From Pseudomonas putida (GTDB lineage: Bacteria; Pseudomonadota; Gammaproteobacteria; Pseudomonadales; Pseudomonadaceae): a DNA stretch of 64,000 nucleotides. Below the pieces are notes generated by a model. The model had not been told where the DNA came from and did no database searches. It saw nothing but the letters and a program-made list of their open reading frames with translations. Shown here in pieces: positions 40,831 through 49,896 of this stretch (its first letter is position 1; each line of letters starts with the position of its first letter). Location: assembly GCF_026625125.1 (NCBI RefSeq), contig NZ_CP113097.1, positions 3,954,001 to 4,018,000 of the forward strand. The letters run 5' to 3'. The position numbers and the translations under genes were made by a program.

Positions 40831-42495
40831 GTGGAACGCGAATACATGGAATTCGACGTGGTCATCGTCGGCGCTGGCCCGGCGGGCCTGTCAGCCGCCT
40901 GCCGCCTGAAGCAGAAGGCCGCCGAAGCCGGTAGCGAGATCAGCGTCTGCGTGGTCGAGAAAGGCTCCGAAGTCGGCGCCCACATCCTCTCCGGCGCGGT
41001 GTTCGAACCCCGCGCCCTGAACGAGCTGTTCCCCGACTGGAAGGACCTCGGCGCGCCGCTGAACACCGAAGTGAAGCGTGACGACATCTATGTGCTCAAG
41101 GATGCCGGCAACTCGACCAAGGTCCCTGACCTGTTCGTGCCCAAGACCATGCACAACCAGGGCAACTACATCATCTCGCTGGGCAACCTGTGCCGCTGGC
41201 TGGCCCAGCAGGCCGAAAACCTGGGCGTGGAGATCTACCCCGGCTTCGCCGCCCAGGAAGCGCTGTTCGATGAAAACGGCGTGGTCCGCGGCATCGTCAC
41301 CGGCGACCTCGGTGTCGACCGTGAGGGCAATCCGAAGGACGGCCTGTACACCCCAGGCATGGAACTGCGTGCCAAGTACACCTTGTTCGCCGAAGGTTGC
41401 CGTGGCCATATCGGCAAGCAGCTGATCAAGCGTTTCAACCTCGACAGCGAGGCCGACGTTCAGCACTACGGCATCGGCCTGAAGGAAATCTGGGAAATCG
41501 ACCCGGCCAAGCACGAACAAGGCCTGGTGGTACATACCGCCGGCTGGCCGCTCGACGTGATGAGCGCTGAAAACACCGGCGGCTCGTTCCTCTATCACCT
41601 GGAAAACAACCAGGTGGTGGTCGGCCTGATCGTCGACCTGTCCTACAGCAACGCTTACCTGTCGCCTTTCGACGAATTCCAGCGCCTCAAGCACCACCCG
41701 GTGATGAAGCAGTACCTCGAAGGCGGCAAGCGCATCAGCTACGGCGCCCGCGCCATCTGCAAGGGCGGCCTGAACTCGCTGCCGAAGATGGTGTTCAACG
41801 GTGGCGCGCTGATCGGTTGCGACCTGGGCACCCTGAACTTCGCCAAGATCAAGGGCAGCCACACCGCCATGAAATCCGGCATGCTCGCCGCCGAGGCAGT
41901 GGCTGACGCACTGGCTGCCGGCCGCGAGGGCGGCGACCTGCTCGACGGCTACGTCAGCGCGTTCAAGGCCAGCTGGCTGTACGAAGAACTGTTCGCCAGC
42001 CGCAACTTCGGCCCTGCCCTGCACAAGTTCGGCCCGCTGCTCGGTGGTGCGTTCAACTATGTCGACCAGAACTGGTTCGGTGGCAAGCTGCCATTCACCC
42101 TGCACGACACCAAGCCGGACTACGCCTGCCTCAAGCTTGCGGCCCACTCGAAAAAGATCGACTACCCCAAACCCGACGGCAAGCTCAGCTTCGACAAGCT
42201 CAGCTCGGTATTCCTCTCCAGCACCAACCACGAAGAGGAGCAACCCTGCCACCTGAAGCTGACCGACCCGAGCATTCCGATCGCCAGCAACCTGCCGCTG
42301 TACGACGAACCCGCTCAGCGTTACTGCCCGGCAGGCGTGTACGAAGTGGTCAGCCAGGAAGACGGCAGCAAGCGCTTCCAGATCAACGCGCAGAACTGCG
42401 TGCACTGCAAGACCTGCGACATCAAGGACCCGGCCCAGAACATCACCTGGGTTACCCCTGAAGGCGCCGGTGGGCCGAACTACCCGAACATGTAA
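40831..42495 (+). CDS. Electron transfer flavoprotein-ubiquinone oxidoreductase
   Basis: A 554-residue inner-membrane-associated flavoprotein that passes electrons from EtfAB to ubiquinone. The FAD motif VVIVGAGPAGLSAA is at about 10-23, quinone-binding hydrophobic segments lie mid-protein, and the C-terminal ferredoxin-like [4Fe-4S] site contains CPAGVYEV and NCVHCKTCDIKDP. I chose the GTG at 40831, which has GGAG upstream and gives VEREYMEFDVVIVG; an upstream TTG/ATG is less likely. It is divergent from etfBA, so the whole ETF pathway is encoded together. Confidence 0.96.
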   Translation: MEREYMEFDVVIVGAGPAGLSAACRLKQKAAEAGSEISVCVVEKGSEVGAHILSGAVFEPRALNELFPDWKDLGAPLNTEVKRDDIYVLKDAGNSTKVPDLFVPKTMHNQGNYIISLGNLCRWLAQQAENLGVEIYPGFAAQEALFDENGVVRGIVTGDLGVDREGNPKDGLYTPGMELRAKYTLFAEGCRGHIGKQLIKRFNLDSEADVQHYGIGLKEIWEIDPAKHEQGLVVHTAGWPLDVMSAENTGGSFLYHLENNQVVVGLIVDLSYSNAYLSPFDEFQRLKHHPVMKQYLEGGKRISYGARAICKGGLNSLPKMVFNGGALIGCDLGTLNFAKIKGSHTAMKSGMLAAEAVADALAAGREGGDLLDGYVSAFKASWLYEELFASRNFGPALHKFGPLLGGAFNYVDQNWFGGKLPFTLHDTKPDYACLKLAAHSKKIDYPKPDGKLSFDKLSSVFLSSTNHEEEQPCHLKLTDPSIPIASNLPLYDEPAQRYCPAGVYEVVSQEDGSKRFQINAQNCVHCKTCDIKDPAQNITWVTPEGAGGPNYPNM

Positions 42496-42514
42496 GCCCG
42501 CCCTTGCAGCAAGC

Positions 42515-42549
42515 AAAAGCCCCCTGGCCTCACGGCCCGGGGGCTTTTT
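42515..42549 (+). terminator. Rho-independent terminator after ETF-QO
   Basis: AAAAGCCCCC pairs with GGGGGCTTTTT; an inner GGCC/GGCC stem extends it across one mismatch. It lies 20 bases after the stop and is followed by T residues. Confidence 0.9.
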
Positions 42550-42585
42550 CGTTCAGGCTTGCAGCGCCCAGCGGGCGTTAGCCGT

Positions 42586-43911
42586 TCATTTGTCGACGCA
42601 CATGAGCGGCATGGGCTCGGCCGCGAATGCCAAAGGTTCCCTGCGGCCAAAGTAGAGGGCCGTGAGCAGCCCCACCGCGCCCATGAGCAGGCAAAAGCCA
42701 ACGCACACCCACGGGCTCCACGGCATCAACGCGATCAACGCCAACGGCGTGGTACTGGCCCACAAGGCGTAGGCCACATTGTAGGTGAAGGAAATACCCG
42801 ACACCCGGATCTGCGCCGGGAACAGCCCGACCATTACCGACGGCACCACCCCCACCACACCACAGCACAGCCCGGCCAACGCGTAAGCCAGCCACGTCAT
42901 GCCCCACTGCCCCACCAGGCTCGCATACAAGGCACCGATACCCAGCGGCAGCAGCGCGCTGTAGATCATCAGCGCCCGCCAGGCGCCCAGGCGATCGACC
43001 AGCAGCCCGGCGAGCACACAACCGATATTGAGAAAGACGATGCCTACGCTGCTCAGGGCGAACGTGTGCGCGGCGGTCATGCCGAAGCGCTGCTGCATGA
43101 CCGTCGGCGTGATCACCACCAGCACCACCACCGCCGAGGTCAGCACGCAGGTCAGCAGCGCAGCCGGGATCAACGCCCCACGATGCTCGCCCAGCACCCG
43201 TCGCAGCGGGAACTTCACCGGCTGCTCCTTGCGCTCGCGCAAGGCCAGAAACACCGGGGTTTCACTCAGCCAACGGCGCAACCACACGCCGATCACCCCA
43301 AATACCCCGCCGAGCAGGAACGGGTAACGCCAGGCATAATCGAGAATTTCCTCGGCGGTAAACACCTGAGCCAACAGTGTCGCGGTCAGTGCCCCCAGCA
43401 AATAGCCAAAGGTCAACCCGGCCTGCAGGAAGCCCAGGGCGTAGCCCCGCCGCCCTTGCGGTGCGTGTTCGGCAACGAATGTCCAGGCACTGGGCACCTC
43501 GCCACCGACCGCAGCCCCCTGCAGTATGCGCAGCGCCAGCAAGACCAGCGGCGCCGCGTAACCGATCTCGGCATAGGTCGGCATCACCCCGATCAGCAGG
43601 CACGGCAGCGCCATCATCAGAATGCTCAGGCTGAATACCCGCTTGCGGCCCAGGTGGTCGGCGAAGTGCGCCATGACGATGCCGCCCAGCGGCCGCGCCA
43701 AGTAGCCGGTGACGAAAATCCCGAAGCTTTGCAGCAGGCGCAGCCACTCAGGCATTTCAGGCGGGAAGAACAGCTGGCTGAGGGTCAGGGCGAAGAACAC
43801 GAAGATGATGAAATCATAGATTTCCAGCGCGCCGCCCAGGGCCGCCAGGCCCAGGGTCTGGTGGTCGCCGCGGCTGAACCGGGGCGGGCGAGCGGTATCG
43901 ATGGCAGTCAT
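42586..43911 (-). CDS. MFS transporter, metabolite:H+ symporter (MHS) type
   Basis: A 441-residue transporter with twelve predicted membrane segments. The loop 2-3 motif HFADHLGRKRVFSLSI and the start GGALEIYDFIIFVFFA are characteristic of the MHS family (citrate, proline/betaine and related carriers). The ATG at 43911 (MTAIDTARPP) is preferred over ten extra codons upstream. It is a single minus-strand gene between ETF-QO and the pyoverdine locus. The substrate is unknown; organic acids or betaines are usual. Confidence 0.87.
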   Translation of the reverse strand: MTAIDTARPPRFSRGDHQTLGLAALGGALEIYDFIIFVFFALTLSQLFFPPEMPEWLRLLQSFGIFVTGYLARPLGGIVMAHFADHLGRKRVFSLSILMMALPCLLIGVMPTYAEIGYAAPLVLLALRILQGAAVGGEVPSAWTFVAEHAPQGRRGYALGFLQAGLTFGYLLGALTATLLAQVFTAEEILDYAWRYPFLLGGVFGVIGVWLRRWLSETPVFLALRERKEQPVKFPLRRVLGEHRGALIPAALLTCVLTSAVVVLVVITPTVMQQRFGMTAAHTFALSSVGIVFLNIGCVLAGLLVDRLGAWRALMIYSALLPLGIGALYASLVGQWGMTWLAYALAGLCCGVVGVVPSVMVGLFPAQIRVSGISFTYNVAYALWASTTPLALIALMPWSPWVCVGFCLLMGAVGLLTALYFGRREPLAFAAEPMPLMCVDK

Positions 43912-43982
43912 GGCACAGGTCCGCAGATCGGCAAAGGGCAAGAGGATAACAAATACCCGCTGCCTTGCCCTGCCCGCTGCGG

Positions 43983-44462
43983 CTATCGGCTGAAGACCGT
44001 GTGGGCGAAGTTCCTGCGCGGGTAGGCCGGCGGCCCACTGCTGGATAGGCCGGACGGCAAGGCCAGCTTGCCGATCACCACCGGCGCATCGATCAGCGCC
44101 ATGAACGACTCAAGGGCCTCGTTGTCCGGCACCTGCGGCAGGCTCACACTCACCGCTTGGCGCTCGCTCGGCGGCACACTCGGGACCTTCAGGTGCCGCG
44201 AGTGGTACAGCAAGGCATGCTGAATCTGCGTGCTCACCCGGCAGAAGCGCGCCAGGTCGACACCCGCATGGCTGGCCAGCTCGAAATTGCCCAGCAGCAG
44301 GTTGAACGGCTCCAGCGCGCACTGTACCAGGCGCTGCAGTTCGTCGAAGGAGCCCACCGGGGCAATCCGGTAATAGCCCAGGCCATTGAGCAGCCTTTCC
44401 AGCTGCAGGCGCTGGGACGGGTGCTCGTCGGCAATCAGGATGCGCAGGGTCTTGTTGGTCAT
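43983..44462 (-). CDS. Stand-alone degenerate receiver-domain protein
   Basis: A 159-residue protein whose first 120 residues fit a CheY-like receiver: LRILIADEHPSQRLQLERLLNGLGY keeps the acidic pair Asp12-Glu13. The phospho-acceptor position is Asn59 (NLLLGNFEL), and the usual Lys of the beta-5 SKP motif is absent (VSLPQV). It therefore should not be phosphorylated in the normal way. A 40-residue Pro/Ser-rich tail follows with no DNA-binding domain. It lies beside the pyoverdine sigma gene and its upstream region has a near-match to the PvdS box, but any iron link is inference. Confidence 0.72.
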   Translation of the reverse strand: MTNKTLRILIADEHPSQRLQLERLLNGLGYYRIAPVGSFDELQRLVQCALEPFNLLLGNFELASHAGVDLARFCRVSTQIQHALLYHSRHLKVPSVPPSERQAVSVSLPQVPDNEALESFMALIDAPVVIGKLALPSGLSSSGPPAYPRRNFAHTVFSR

Positions 44463-44537
44463 TGTCGGACCTGGGCAGTCAGGTGAATAGGGACACGCTC
44501 CCTGACCAAACAGCGCCAGTGACAGGCAACCACCAGG

Positions 44538-44561
44538 GCGGCGCCTGGCGGGGTCAATTTA
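44538..44561 (-). promoter_or_regulatory. Near-match to PvdS iron-starvation box
   Basis: On the minus strand TAAAT (44561-44557), 16 bases, then CGC (44540-44538) in place of CGT. It lies 76 bases before the degenerate receiver gene. One base differs from the consensus, and within the -10-like triplet, so it is only a candidate. Confidence 0.35.
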
Positions 44562-44633
44562 GATAGTTGTCTTGAAACAGTTAGAAATCAAGTTGCCAGC
44601 ACACAGAATTTTCACCGGTGCACTACCTTTTTT

Positions 44634-45110
44634 TCAGGATTCCCACTGGCGCATGCGCACCCGGCAATGCTTCATGGCGTTGACGATGTGCTTTTCCACC
44701 AGGCTGCGCGAGATGCCCAGGTGCTCGGCAATCTGCTGATGCGACAGGCCTTCGAGCTTGCGCAACAGGAAGCTGTCACGGCAGGGCTGGCTCAATTCAT
44801 CGAGTGCCTTCTGCATCAGCGCCAGGCGCTGGTCCAACTGCATGGTCTGGGTAGGCGCCGGGCTGTGCCAGCGTTCGTCCAGGTCCAGCACTTCCAGCGG
44901 TTCGGACTGGCGCAGCAGGTGGCGGCGATGACGGTCGATCACCAGGTTCAACGCCGTGCGGTAAAGGAACGCGCGCGGATGCTCGATCTGCTGCGTACCG
45001 GTGCGTTCGAGCACCCGCAGATAGGCATCGTGAGCCACATCTTCAGCCGCCTGGCGGCTGCCCAGGCGCGCAGAGAGGAAGCTCACCAATTCGCGATAGT
45101 AGTGTTCCAC
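44634..45110 (-). CDS. fpvI: ECF sigma factor, FpvI-like
   Basis: A 158-residue sigma-70 of the iron-siderophore ECF group. Region 2 (HYYRELVSFLSARLGSRQAAEDVAHDAYLRVLERT) and region 4 (LRKLEGLSHQQIAEHLGISRSLVEKHIVNAMKHC) are complete. It begins at a GTG with AGGTG upstream. A Fur box overlaps its likely -10. In P. aeruginosa FpvI transcribes the pyoverdine receptor gene fpvA under control of anti-sigma FpvR; neither gene is adjacent here. PvdS is an alternative, but PvdS is longer and usually separate, so FpvI is favoured. Confidence 0.75.
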   Translation of the reverse strand: MEHYYRELVSFLSARLGSRQAAEDVAHDAYLRVLERTGTQQIEHPRAFLYRTALNLVIDRHRRHLLRQSEPLEVLDLDERWHSPAPTQTMQLDQRLALMQKALDELSQPCRDSFLLRKLEGLSHQQIAEHLGISRSLVEKHIVNAMKHCRVRMRQWES

Positions 45111-45179
45111 GACGGCACCTGGTGTACGTCCTGACAGGCTCGGACAGGGTCATGTGATATCAGCGTGGGATCTTACAAA

Positions 45180-45194
45180 TTATAATGATTCTCA
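45180..45194. promoter_or_regulatory. Fur box before the sigma gene
   Basis: Read on the minus strand, TGAGAATCATTATAA matches 13 of 15 bases of the 7-1-7 Fur consensus TGATAATNATTATCA. It includes a TATAAT that can be the -10 of the sigma gene, so Fur-Fe(II) would block it. The PvdR-side PvdS box is 32 bases away in the same divergent region. Confidence 0.75.
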
Positions 45195-45225
45195 GCAACT
45201 GTCCTTCCCCCTGCGCCTGCGCAGC

Positions 45226-45249
45226 TAAATCCGCCCCGCGCGCCTTCGT
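45226..45249 (+). promoter_or_regulatory. PvdS (iron starvation) box of pvdRT-opmQ
   Basis: TAAAT (45226-45230), exactly 16 bases, CGT (45247-45249): the PvdS recognition consensus. Transcription should start about 8-10 bases downstream, which favours the ATG at 45316 over the GTG at 45265 for pvdR. Confidence 0.85.
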
Positions 45250-45315
45250 TTAACTGGCACCTCCGTGCGCACCTTGATCTGGCTGCGTGTGGCCACCCAT
45301 TGGCTGGAAGTCCGC

Positions 45316-46494
45316 ATGAGTCGCATACCCAAAACCCGCCGCCACCTCTTGGCTGGCAGCCTCGGCCTGCTGGTCGTTGGCAGCCTGCTGGCCTGGAAGG
45401 CGCTTCCTTTGGGCGCCTTGCCCGTGAGTACCGTCGCGGTCACCCGCGCCGACATCGAAAGCAGCGTCACCGCCCTGGGTACACTGCAGCCGCGAAGGTA
45501 TGTGGATGTCGGCGCCCAAGCCTCCGGGCAGATCCGCAAGCTGCACGTGGAGGCTGGCGATCAGGTGCACACGGGGCAGTTGCTGGTAGAGATCGACCCC
45601 TCTACCCAGCAAGCCAGGCTGGACGCCGGACGTTTTTCGATCGACAACCTCAAGGCGCAACTGGCCGAGCAGCGCGCACAGTACCAGCTGGCCACCCAGC
45701 AGTACCGGCGCCAGCGCGAACTGGCTGGCGCCGGCGCCACACGCGAGCAAGACCTGCAGGCAGCCGACGCCCAACTCAAGGTCACCCAGGCCCGCATCGA
45801 CATGATCCAGGCGCAGATCCGCCAGGCCCAGGCCAACCTGCGCAGCGATGAGGCGGAGCTTGGCTATACACGTATCTACGCGCCGATGGACGGCACCGTG
45901 GTGGCGGTGGATGCCCGTGAAGGCCAGACCCTCAACGCCCAGCAACAGACGCCGCTGATTCTGCGGATCGCCAAGCTCTCGCCGATGACCGTGTGGGCCC
46001 AGGTGTCCGAAGCCGACATCGGCAAGGTCAAGCCTGGCATGAGCGCCTATTTCACCACCCTGGCCGGCGGCAAACGCCGCTGGAACAGCAGCGTGCGGCA
46101 GATCCTCCCAATCCCGCCCAAGCCGCTGGCGCATGCCAGCCAGGGCGGCGGCGGCCCTGCCAGTGCCATCGCCGGTACCACAGGCAGCCAGGTGGTGCAG
46201 TACACCGTGCTACTGGACGTCGACAACCCCGATAGGGCGTTGATGGCCGACATGACCACCCAGGTGTTCTTCGTCGCCGGCCAGGCCAGCCAGGTACTCA
46301 CCGCGCCACTGGCGGCACTGGACGACAGCCAGGCCGATGACCTGCGCATGGCACAGGTACTGGGCGAGGATGGCAAGGTCGAACGACGCACAGTGCGGAT
46401 CGGCCTCAGCGACCGGCTGCGCGCGCAAGTGCTCGATGGCCTCAGCGAAGGCGAGCGCCTGGTCATCGGTGCGCCCCTGGCCAGCGGAGGTTGA
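45316..46494 (+). CDS. pvdR: PvdR, periplasmic adaptor of pyoverdine efflux pump
   Basis: A 392-residue membrane-fusion protein of the MacA type. One N-terminal membrane segment (about 10-28), a barrel-sandwich half (GAQASGQIRKLHVEAGDQVHTGQLLVEID), a coiled-coil hairpin (about 110-170) and the returning half (YTRIYAPMDGTVVAVDAREGQTL) are clear. It connects PvdT to OpmQ for export or recycling of pyoverdine. The ATG has GGAAG upstream and lies 66 bases after the PvdS box. Its stop abuts the pvdT start. Confidence 0.92.
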   Translation: MSRIPKTRRHLLAGSLGLLVVGSLLAWKALPLGALPVSTVAVTRADIESSVTALGTLQPRRYVDVGAQASGQIRKLHVEAGDQVHTGQLLVEIDPSTQQARLDAGRFSIDNLKAQLAEQRAQYQLATQQYRRQRELAGAGATREQDLQAADAQLKVTQARIDMIQAQIRQAQANLRSDEAELGYTRIYAPMDGTVVAVDAREGQTLNAQQQTPLILRIAKLSPMTVWAQVSEADIGKVKPGMSAYFTTLAGGKRRWNSSVRQILPIPPKPLAHASQGGGGPASAIAGTTGSQVVQYTVLLDVDNPDRALMADMTTQVFFVAGQASQVLTAPLAALDDSQADDLRMAQVLGEDGKVERRTVRIGLSDRLRAQVLDGLSEGERLVIGAPLASGG

Positions 46495-48459
46495 ATGGCC
46501 GTTCCCCTGATCGAACTGCGCGACATCCGCAAATCCTACGGTGGCATCGACACCCCCAAGGTCGACGTGCTGCGCGGCATCAGCCTGAGCATCCACCCTG
46601 GCGAATTCATCGCCATCGTCGGTGCATCGGGCTCGGGCAAGTCGACCCTGATGAACATCCTCGGCTGCCTCGACCGCCCCACCTCGGGCAATTACCTGTT
46701 CGCCGGCAAGGACGTGGCCCGGCTGGGCAGTGACGAACTGGCCTGGCTGCGCCGCGAAGCTTTCGGTTTCGTGTTCCAGGGCTACCACCTGATCCCTTCA
46801 GGCTCAGCCCAGGAAAACGTCGAGATGCCCGCCATCTATGCCGGCACTGCGCCCGCCGAGCGCCACGCCCGCGCCGCCGCCCTGCTGGAGCGCCTGGGCC
46901 TGGCCAGCCGCACCGGCAACCGCCCGCATCAATTGTCCGGCGGCCAGCAGCAACGGGTGTCGATCGCCCGCGCACTGATGAATGGCGGCCATATCATCCT
47001 TGCCGACGAGCCGACCGGCGCCCTGGACAGCCGCAGCGGTACCGAGGTCATGGCCCTGCTGGACGAACTGGCCAGCCAGGGCCATGTGATCATCCTGATC
47101 ACCCACGACCGCGAGGTGGCGGCGCGGGCGCGCCGGGTGGTGGAAATCCGCGACGGGCTGATGATCAGCGACTCGGCCGGCGACCAGCCTCCAGACAGTG
47201 CGCCGCAAAACCTGCAAGCCGATGACCTGCGCCAGCGCCTGGACCGTGGTACGACCGTGCGTGGTGCGTGGCAAGGCGAACTGCTCGAGGCGCTACAGGC
47301 AGCCTGGCGGGTCATGTGGATCAACCGGTTCCGCACCGCCCTGACCTTGCTTGGCATCGTCATCGGCGTGGCTTCGGTCGTGGTCATGCTGGCCGTGGGC
47401 GAAGGCAGCAAACGCCAGGTCATGGCCCAGATGGCCGCGTTCGGCTCCAACATCCTCTACCTCAACGGGCGCCCGCCGACGCTGCGCGAGCCAGGTGGCA
47501 TCGTAACGCTCGATGACGTCGCCGCCATCGCCGCACTGCCCTTGGTTCGGCGCGTCATGCCGGTCATCGGCGGCGACCTGATGGTGCGCCACGGCAACAA
47601 CAACCAGAAGTTCTATGTGGGCGGCAACAACGTCGAATTCCCCGCCATCCTCAACTGGCCGGTCGTGCAGGGCAGCTTCTTCAGCGAGGCCGACGAACGC
47701 AGTGGCGCTGCCGTGGCGGTCATCGGCCAGAAAGCCCGCGACAAACTGCTGGCCCCCGGCACCGACGCGCTGGGTCAATACCTGCTGATCGGCAACGTGC
47801 CGTTCCAGGTCGTTGGTGTGCTCGCCGGCAAGGGCGCAAGTTCGGGTGACCAGAAGAGCGACGAGCGCATCGTGGTGCCTTACTCCGCCGCCTCCATGCG
47901 CCTGTTCGGCAGCCACGATCCGGAATACGTGATCATCGCCGCCGCCGATTCGGCCCGGATCGCCGAGACCGAAGCCGCGATCCAGCGCCTGATGCGCAAG
48001 CGCCATCAAGGCAAGGACGATTTCGAGCTGACCAACGATGCAGCCTTGATCCAGGCCGAAGCGCGCACACAAAACAGCCTTTCGCTGATGCTTGGGGCGA
48101 TCGCTGCGATCTCGTTGCTGGTCGGCGGCATCGGCGTGATGAACATCATGCTCATGACCGTGCGCGAGCGTACCCGTGAGATCGGTATCCGCATGGCCAC
48201 CGGCGCGCGCCAGCGCGACATCCTGCGCCAGTTCCTCAGCGAGGCGGTGATGCTGTCGATGGTCGGCGGGCTGAGCGGCATCGTGCTGGCGCTGCTGATC
48301 GGCGGCGGGCTGATACTCGCCGACGTCGCCGTGGCCTTCGCCGTGCCCGCCATTCTCGGCGCCTTCAGTTGCGCCGTCATCACCGGCGTGGTGTTCGGCT
48401 TCATGCCAGCACGCAAGGCCGCCCGACTCGACCCGGTCAAAGCCCTTACCAGCGAATAA
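46495..48459 (+). CDS. pvdT: PvdT, MacB-type ABC pump of pyoverdine efflux
   Basis: A 654-residue fusion of an N-terminal ABC ATPase (Walker [10 protein letters not shown] at 43-51, [15 protein letters not shown] signature, [11 protein letters not shown]alker B) and a C-terminal MacB/FtsX-like permease. The permease has four membrane segments: about 283-303, then three near 531-555, 580-605 and 612-635, with a large periplasmic loop between the first and second. It uses ATP to drive secretion of recycled or new pyoverdine from the periplasm. It starts immediately after the pvdR stop. Confidence 0.94.
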   Translation: MAVPLIELRDIRKSYGGIDTPKVDVLRGISLSIHPGEFIAIVGASGSGKSTLMNILGCLDRPTSGNYLFAGKDVARLGSDELAWLRREAFGFVFQGYHLIPSGSAQENVEMPAIYAGTAPAERHARAAALLERLGLASRTGNRPHQLSGGQQQRVSIARALMNGGHIILADEPTGALDSRSGTEVMALLDELASQGHVIILITHDREVAARARRVVEIRDGLMISDSAGDQPPDSAPQNLQADDLRQRLDRGTTVRGAWQGELLEALQAAWRVMWINRFRTALTLLGIVIGVASVVVMLAVGEGSKRQVMAQMAAFGSNILYLNGRPPTLREPGGIVTLDDVAAIAALPLVRRVMPVIGGDLMVRHGNNNQKFYVGGNNVEFPAILNWPVVQGSFFSEADERSGAAVAVIGQKARDKLLAPGTDALGQYLLIGNVPFQVVGVLAGKGASSGDQKSDERIVVPYSAASMRLFGSHDPEYVIIAAADSARIAETEAAIQRLMRKRHQGKDDFELTNDAALIQAEARTQNSLSLMLGAIAAISLLVGGIGVMNIMLMTVRERTREIGIRMATGARQRDILRQFLSEAVMLSMVGGLSGIVLALLIGGGLILADVAVAFAVPAILGAFSCAVITGVVFGFMPARKAARLDPVKALTSE

Positions 48460-48462
48460 TCC

Positions 48463-49866
48463 ATGACATTGCCAAGCCGCATCAGCCTGTTGACCCTGTG
48501 CCTGGGCCTCACCGCCTGCACTACCCCCCCTGCGCCCTCAAGCGGCATCAGCGCACCGCAACACTGGCAAGGCAAGGCCGCTGCGCCCGCCATCGCACTG
48601 CCATCGGGGCACTGGTGGCAGGCGTTCGCCAGCCGTGAGCTGGACCACCTGATCAAGCGCGCACAACACAACGCCCATGACCTCGCCGCAGCCGCGGCCC
48701 GCGTACGCCAGGCCCAGGCCCGCGCCGTGATCGCTGGCGCGCCGCTGTTGCCAGAGGTGCAAGGGGGCCTCGATGGCAGCCGGCAACGCCTCCTGCACGG
48801 CGAAGGGTCCGACCAGTTGGACGTCAGTAGCAGCGAGCCCACCTACACAGCCTTCGGCCTGCAACTCACCGCCAGCTACGAGCTCGACTTCTGGGGCGGC
48901 CTGCGCGCGGCGCGGGCGAGCGCGCTGCACGGCCTCGACGCCAGCCGCTTCGACCGCCAGACGGTGGAACTGACCTTGGTCAGCGCGGTTGCCGACAGCT
49001 ACCTGCAAGGCCTGGCCCTGGAAGAACAACTGCGCATCGCACGCCTTAACCTGCGCAATGCACGGGCGGTGCTGAACCTGGTCGAAACCCGCCAGCGCGC
49101 GGGCTCCGCGACCCGCCTGGAACTGGCCCAGCAGCGCAGCCTGGTGGCGGCTGTGGAGCGCCAGGTGCCGCTGCTCGAGCAAAAGCGCCAAGACAGCCGC
49201 GTCACCCTCGCCACCTTGCTCGGCGACCCGGTACAGGCCTTGCCGGCCAGCCGCCAGCCGATCACCACCCTGCACTGGCCGGCAATCGGCAGCGGCGTTC
49301 CCAGCGAGCTGCTGACTCGCCGCCCCGACATCGCCGCTGCCGAAGCACGCCTGGCCGCCGCTAACGCCAATGTGCAGGTGGCCAGGGCGGCCATGCTGCC
49401 GAAGCTGACGCTGGGCGCCAACCTTGGCACGGGCGCGAACACCTTTGCCCAGGTGCTCGACAGCTCCTACTACACCCTCACTGCCGGCCTGGTCGCGCCC
49501 ATCTTCAACAACGGCCGGCTGCGCGCCTCACGCGAGCTGGCCGAAGCCGAGCAGGACGAATTGCTCGAACAGTACCGCAGCAGCATCCTGGCCGGCTTTG
49601 CCGACGTGGAAAAAGCCCTCAACGCCATCGAGGGTGTGGAGCGTCAACGGCTGTGGCAGGACGAAGAAGTGGTGCAGGCACGCCAGGCCTTCGGCCTGGC
49701 ACAACAGCGCTATGAAGCGGGTGCCGAGACCCTGCTGAGCGTACTGGAGACCCAGCGCACGCTTTACCTGGCCCAAGACCAGCAGGCGCAGTTGCGCCTG
49801 GCCCGCCTGCAGGGCAGCGTGGCGCTGTACAAGGCACTTGGGGGTGGCTGGCAGCTACCGCACTGA
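48463..49866 (+). CDS. opmQ: OpmQ, outer-membrane channel of pyoverdine efflux
   Basis: A 467-residue TolC/NodT-family outer-membrane factor and lipoprotein: lipobox LTAC with Cys19. The SYELDFWGGLRAARASA segment and the repeated OEP domains (second ending near YEAGAETLLSVLETQRTLY) are typical. It follows pvdT after three bases and completes the PvdRT-OpmQ tripartite pump. It is convergent with pvdP across a shared hairpin. Confidence 0.92.
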   Translation: MTLPSRISLLTLCLGLTACTTPPAPSSGISAPQHWQGKAAAPAIALPSGHWWQAFASRELDHLIKRAQHNAHDLAAAAARVRQAQARAVIAGAPLLPEVQGGLDGSRQRLLHGEGSDQLDVSSSEPTYTAFGLQLTASYELDFWGGLRAARASALHGLDASRFDRQTVELTLVSAVADSYLQGLALEEQLRIARLNLRNARAVLNLVETRQRAGSATRLELAQQRSLVAAVERQVPLLEQKRQDSRVTLATLLGDPVQALPASRQPITTLHWPAIGSGVPSELLTRRPDIAAAEARLAAANANVQVARAAMLPKLTLGANLGTGANTFAQVLDSSYYTLTAGLVAPIFNNGRLRASRELAEAEQDELLEQYRSSILAGFADVEKALNAIEGVERQRLWQDEEVVQARQAFGLAQQRYEAGAETLLSVLETQRTLYLAQDQQAQLRLARLQGSVALYKALGGGWQLPH

Positions 49867-49868
49867 AA

Positions 49869-49896
49869 AGGCCGCGACTACTTGCGGCCGATGTTT
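49869..49896. terminator. Hairpin between convergent opmQ and pvdP
   Basis: GGCCGC (49870-49875) pairs with GCGGCC (49884-49889); AAAA lies on the left and GATGTTTT on the right. It sits between two convergent stops only 30 bases apart and may act in both directions. Confidence 0.65.

Noticed and set aside
45265..45315. GTG at 45265 as the pvdR start
   Set aside because: It would leave under 10 bases after the predicted PvdS-dependent start site and adds 17 residues before the membrane anchor; the ATG at 45316 has GGAAG upstream.
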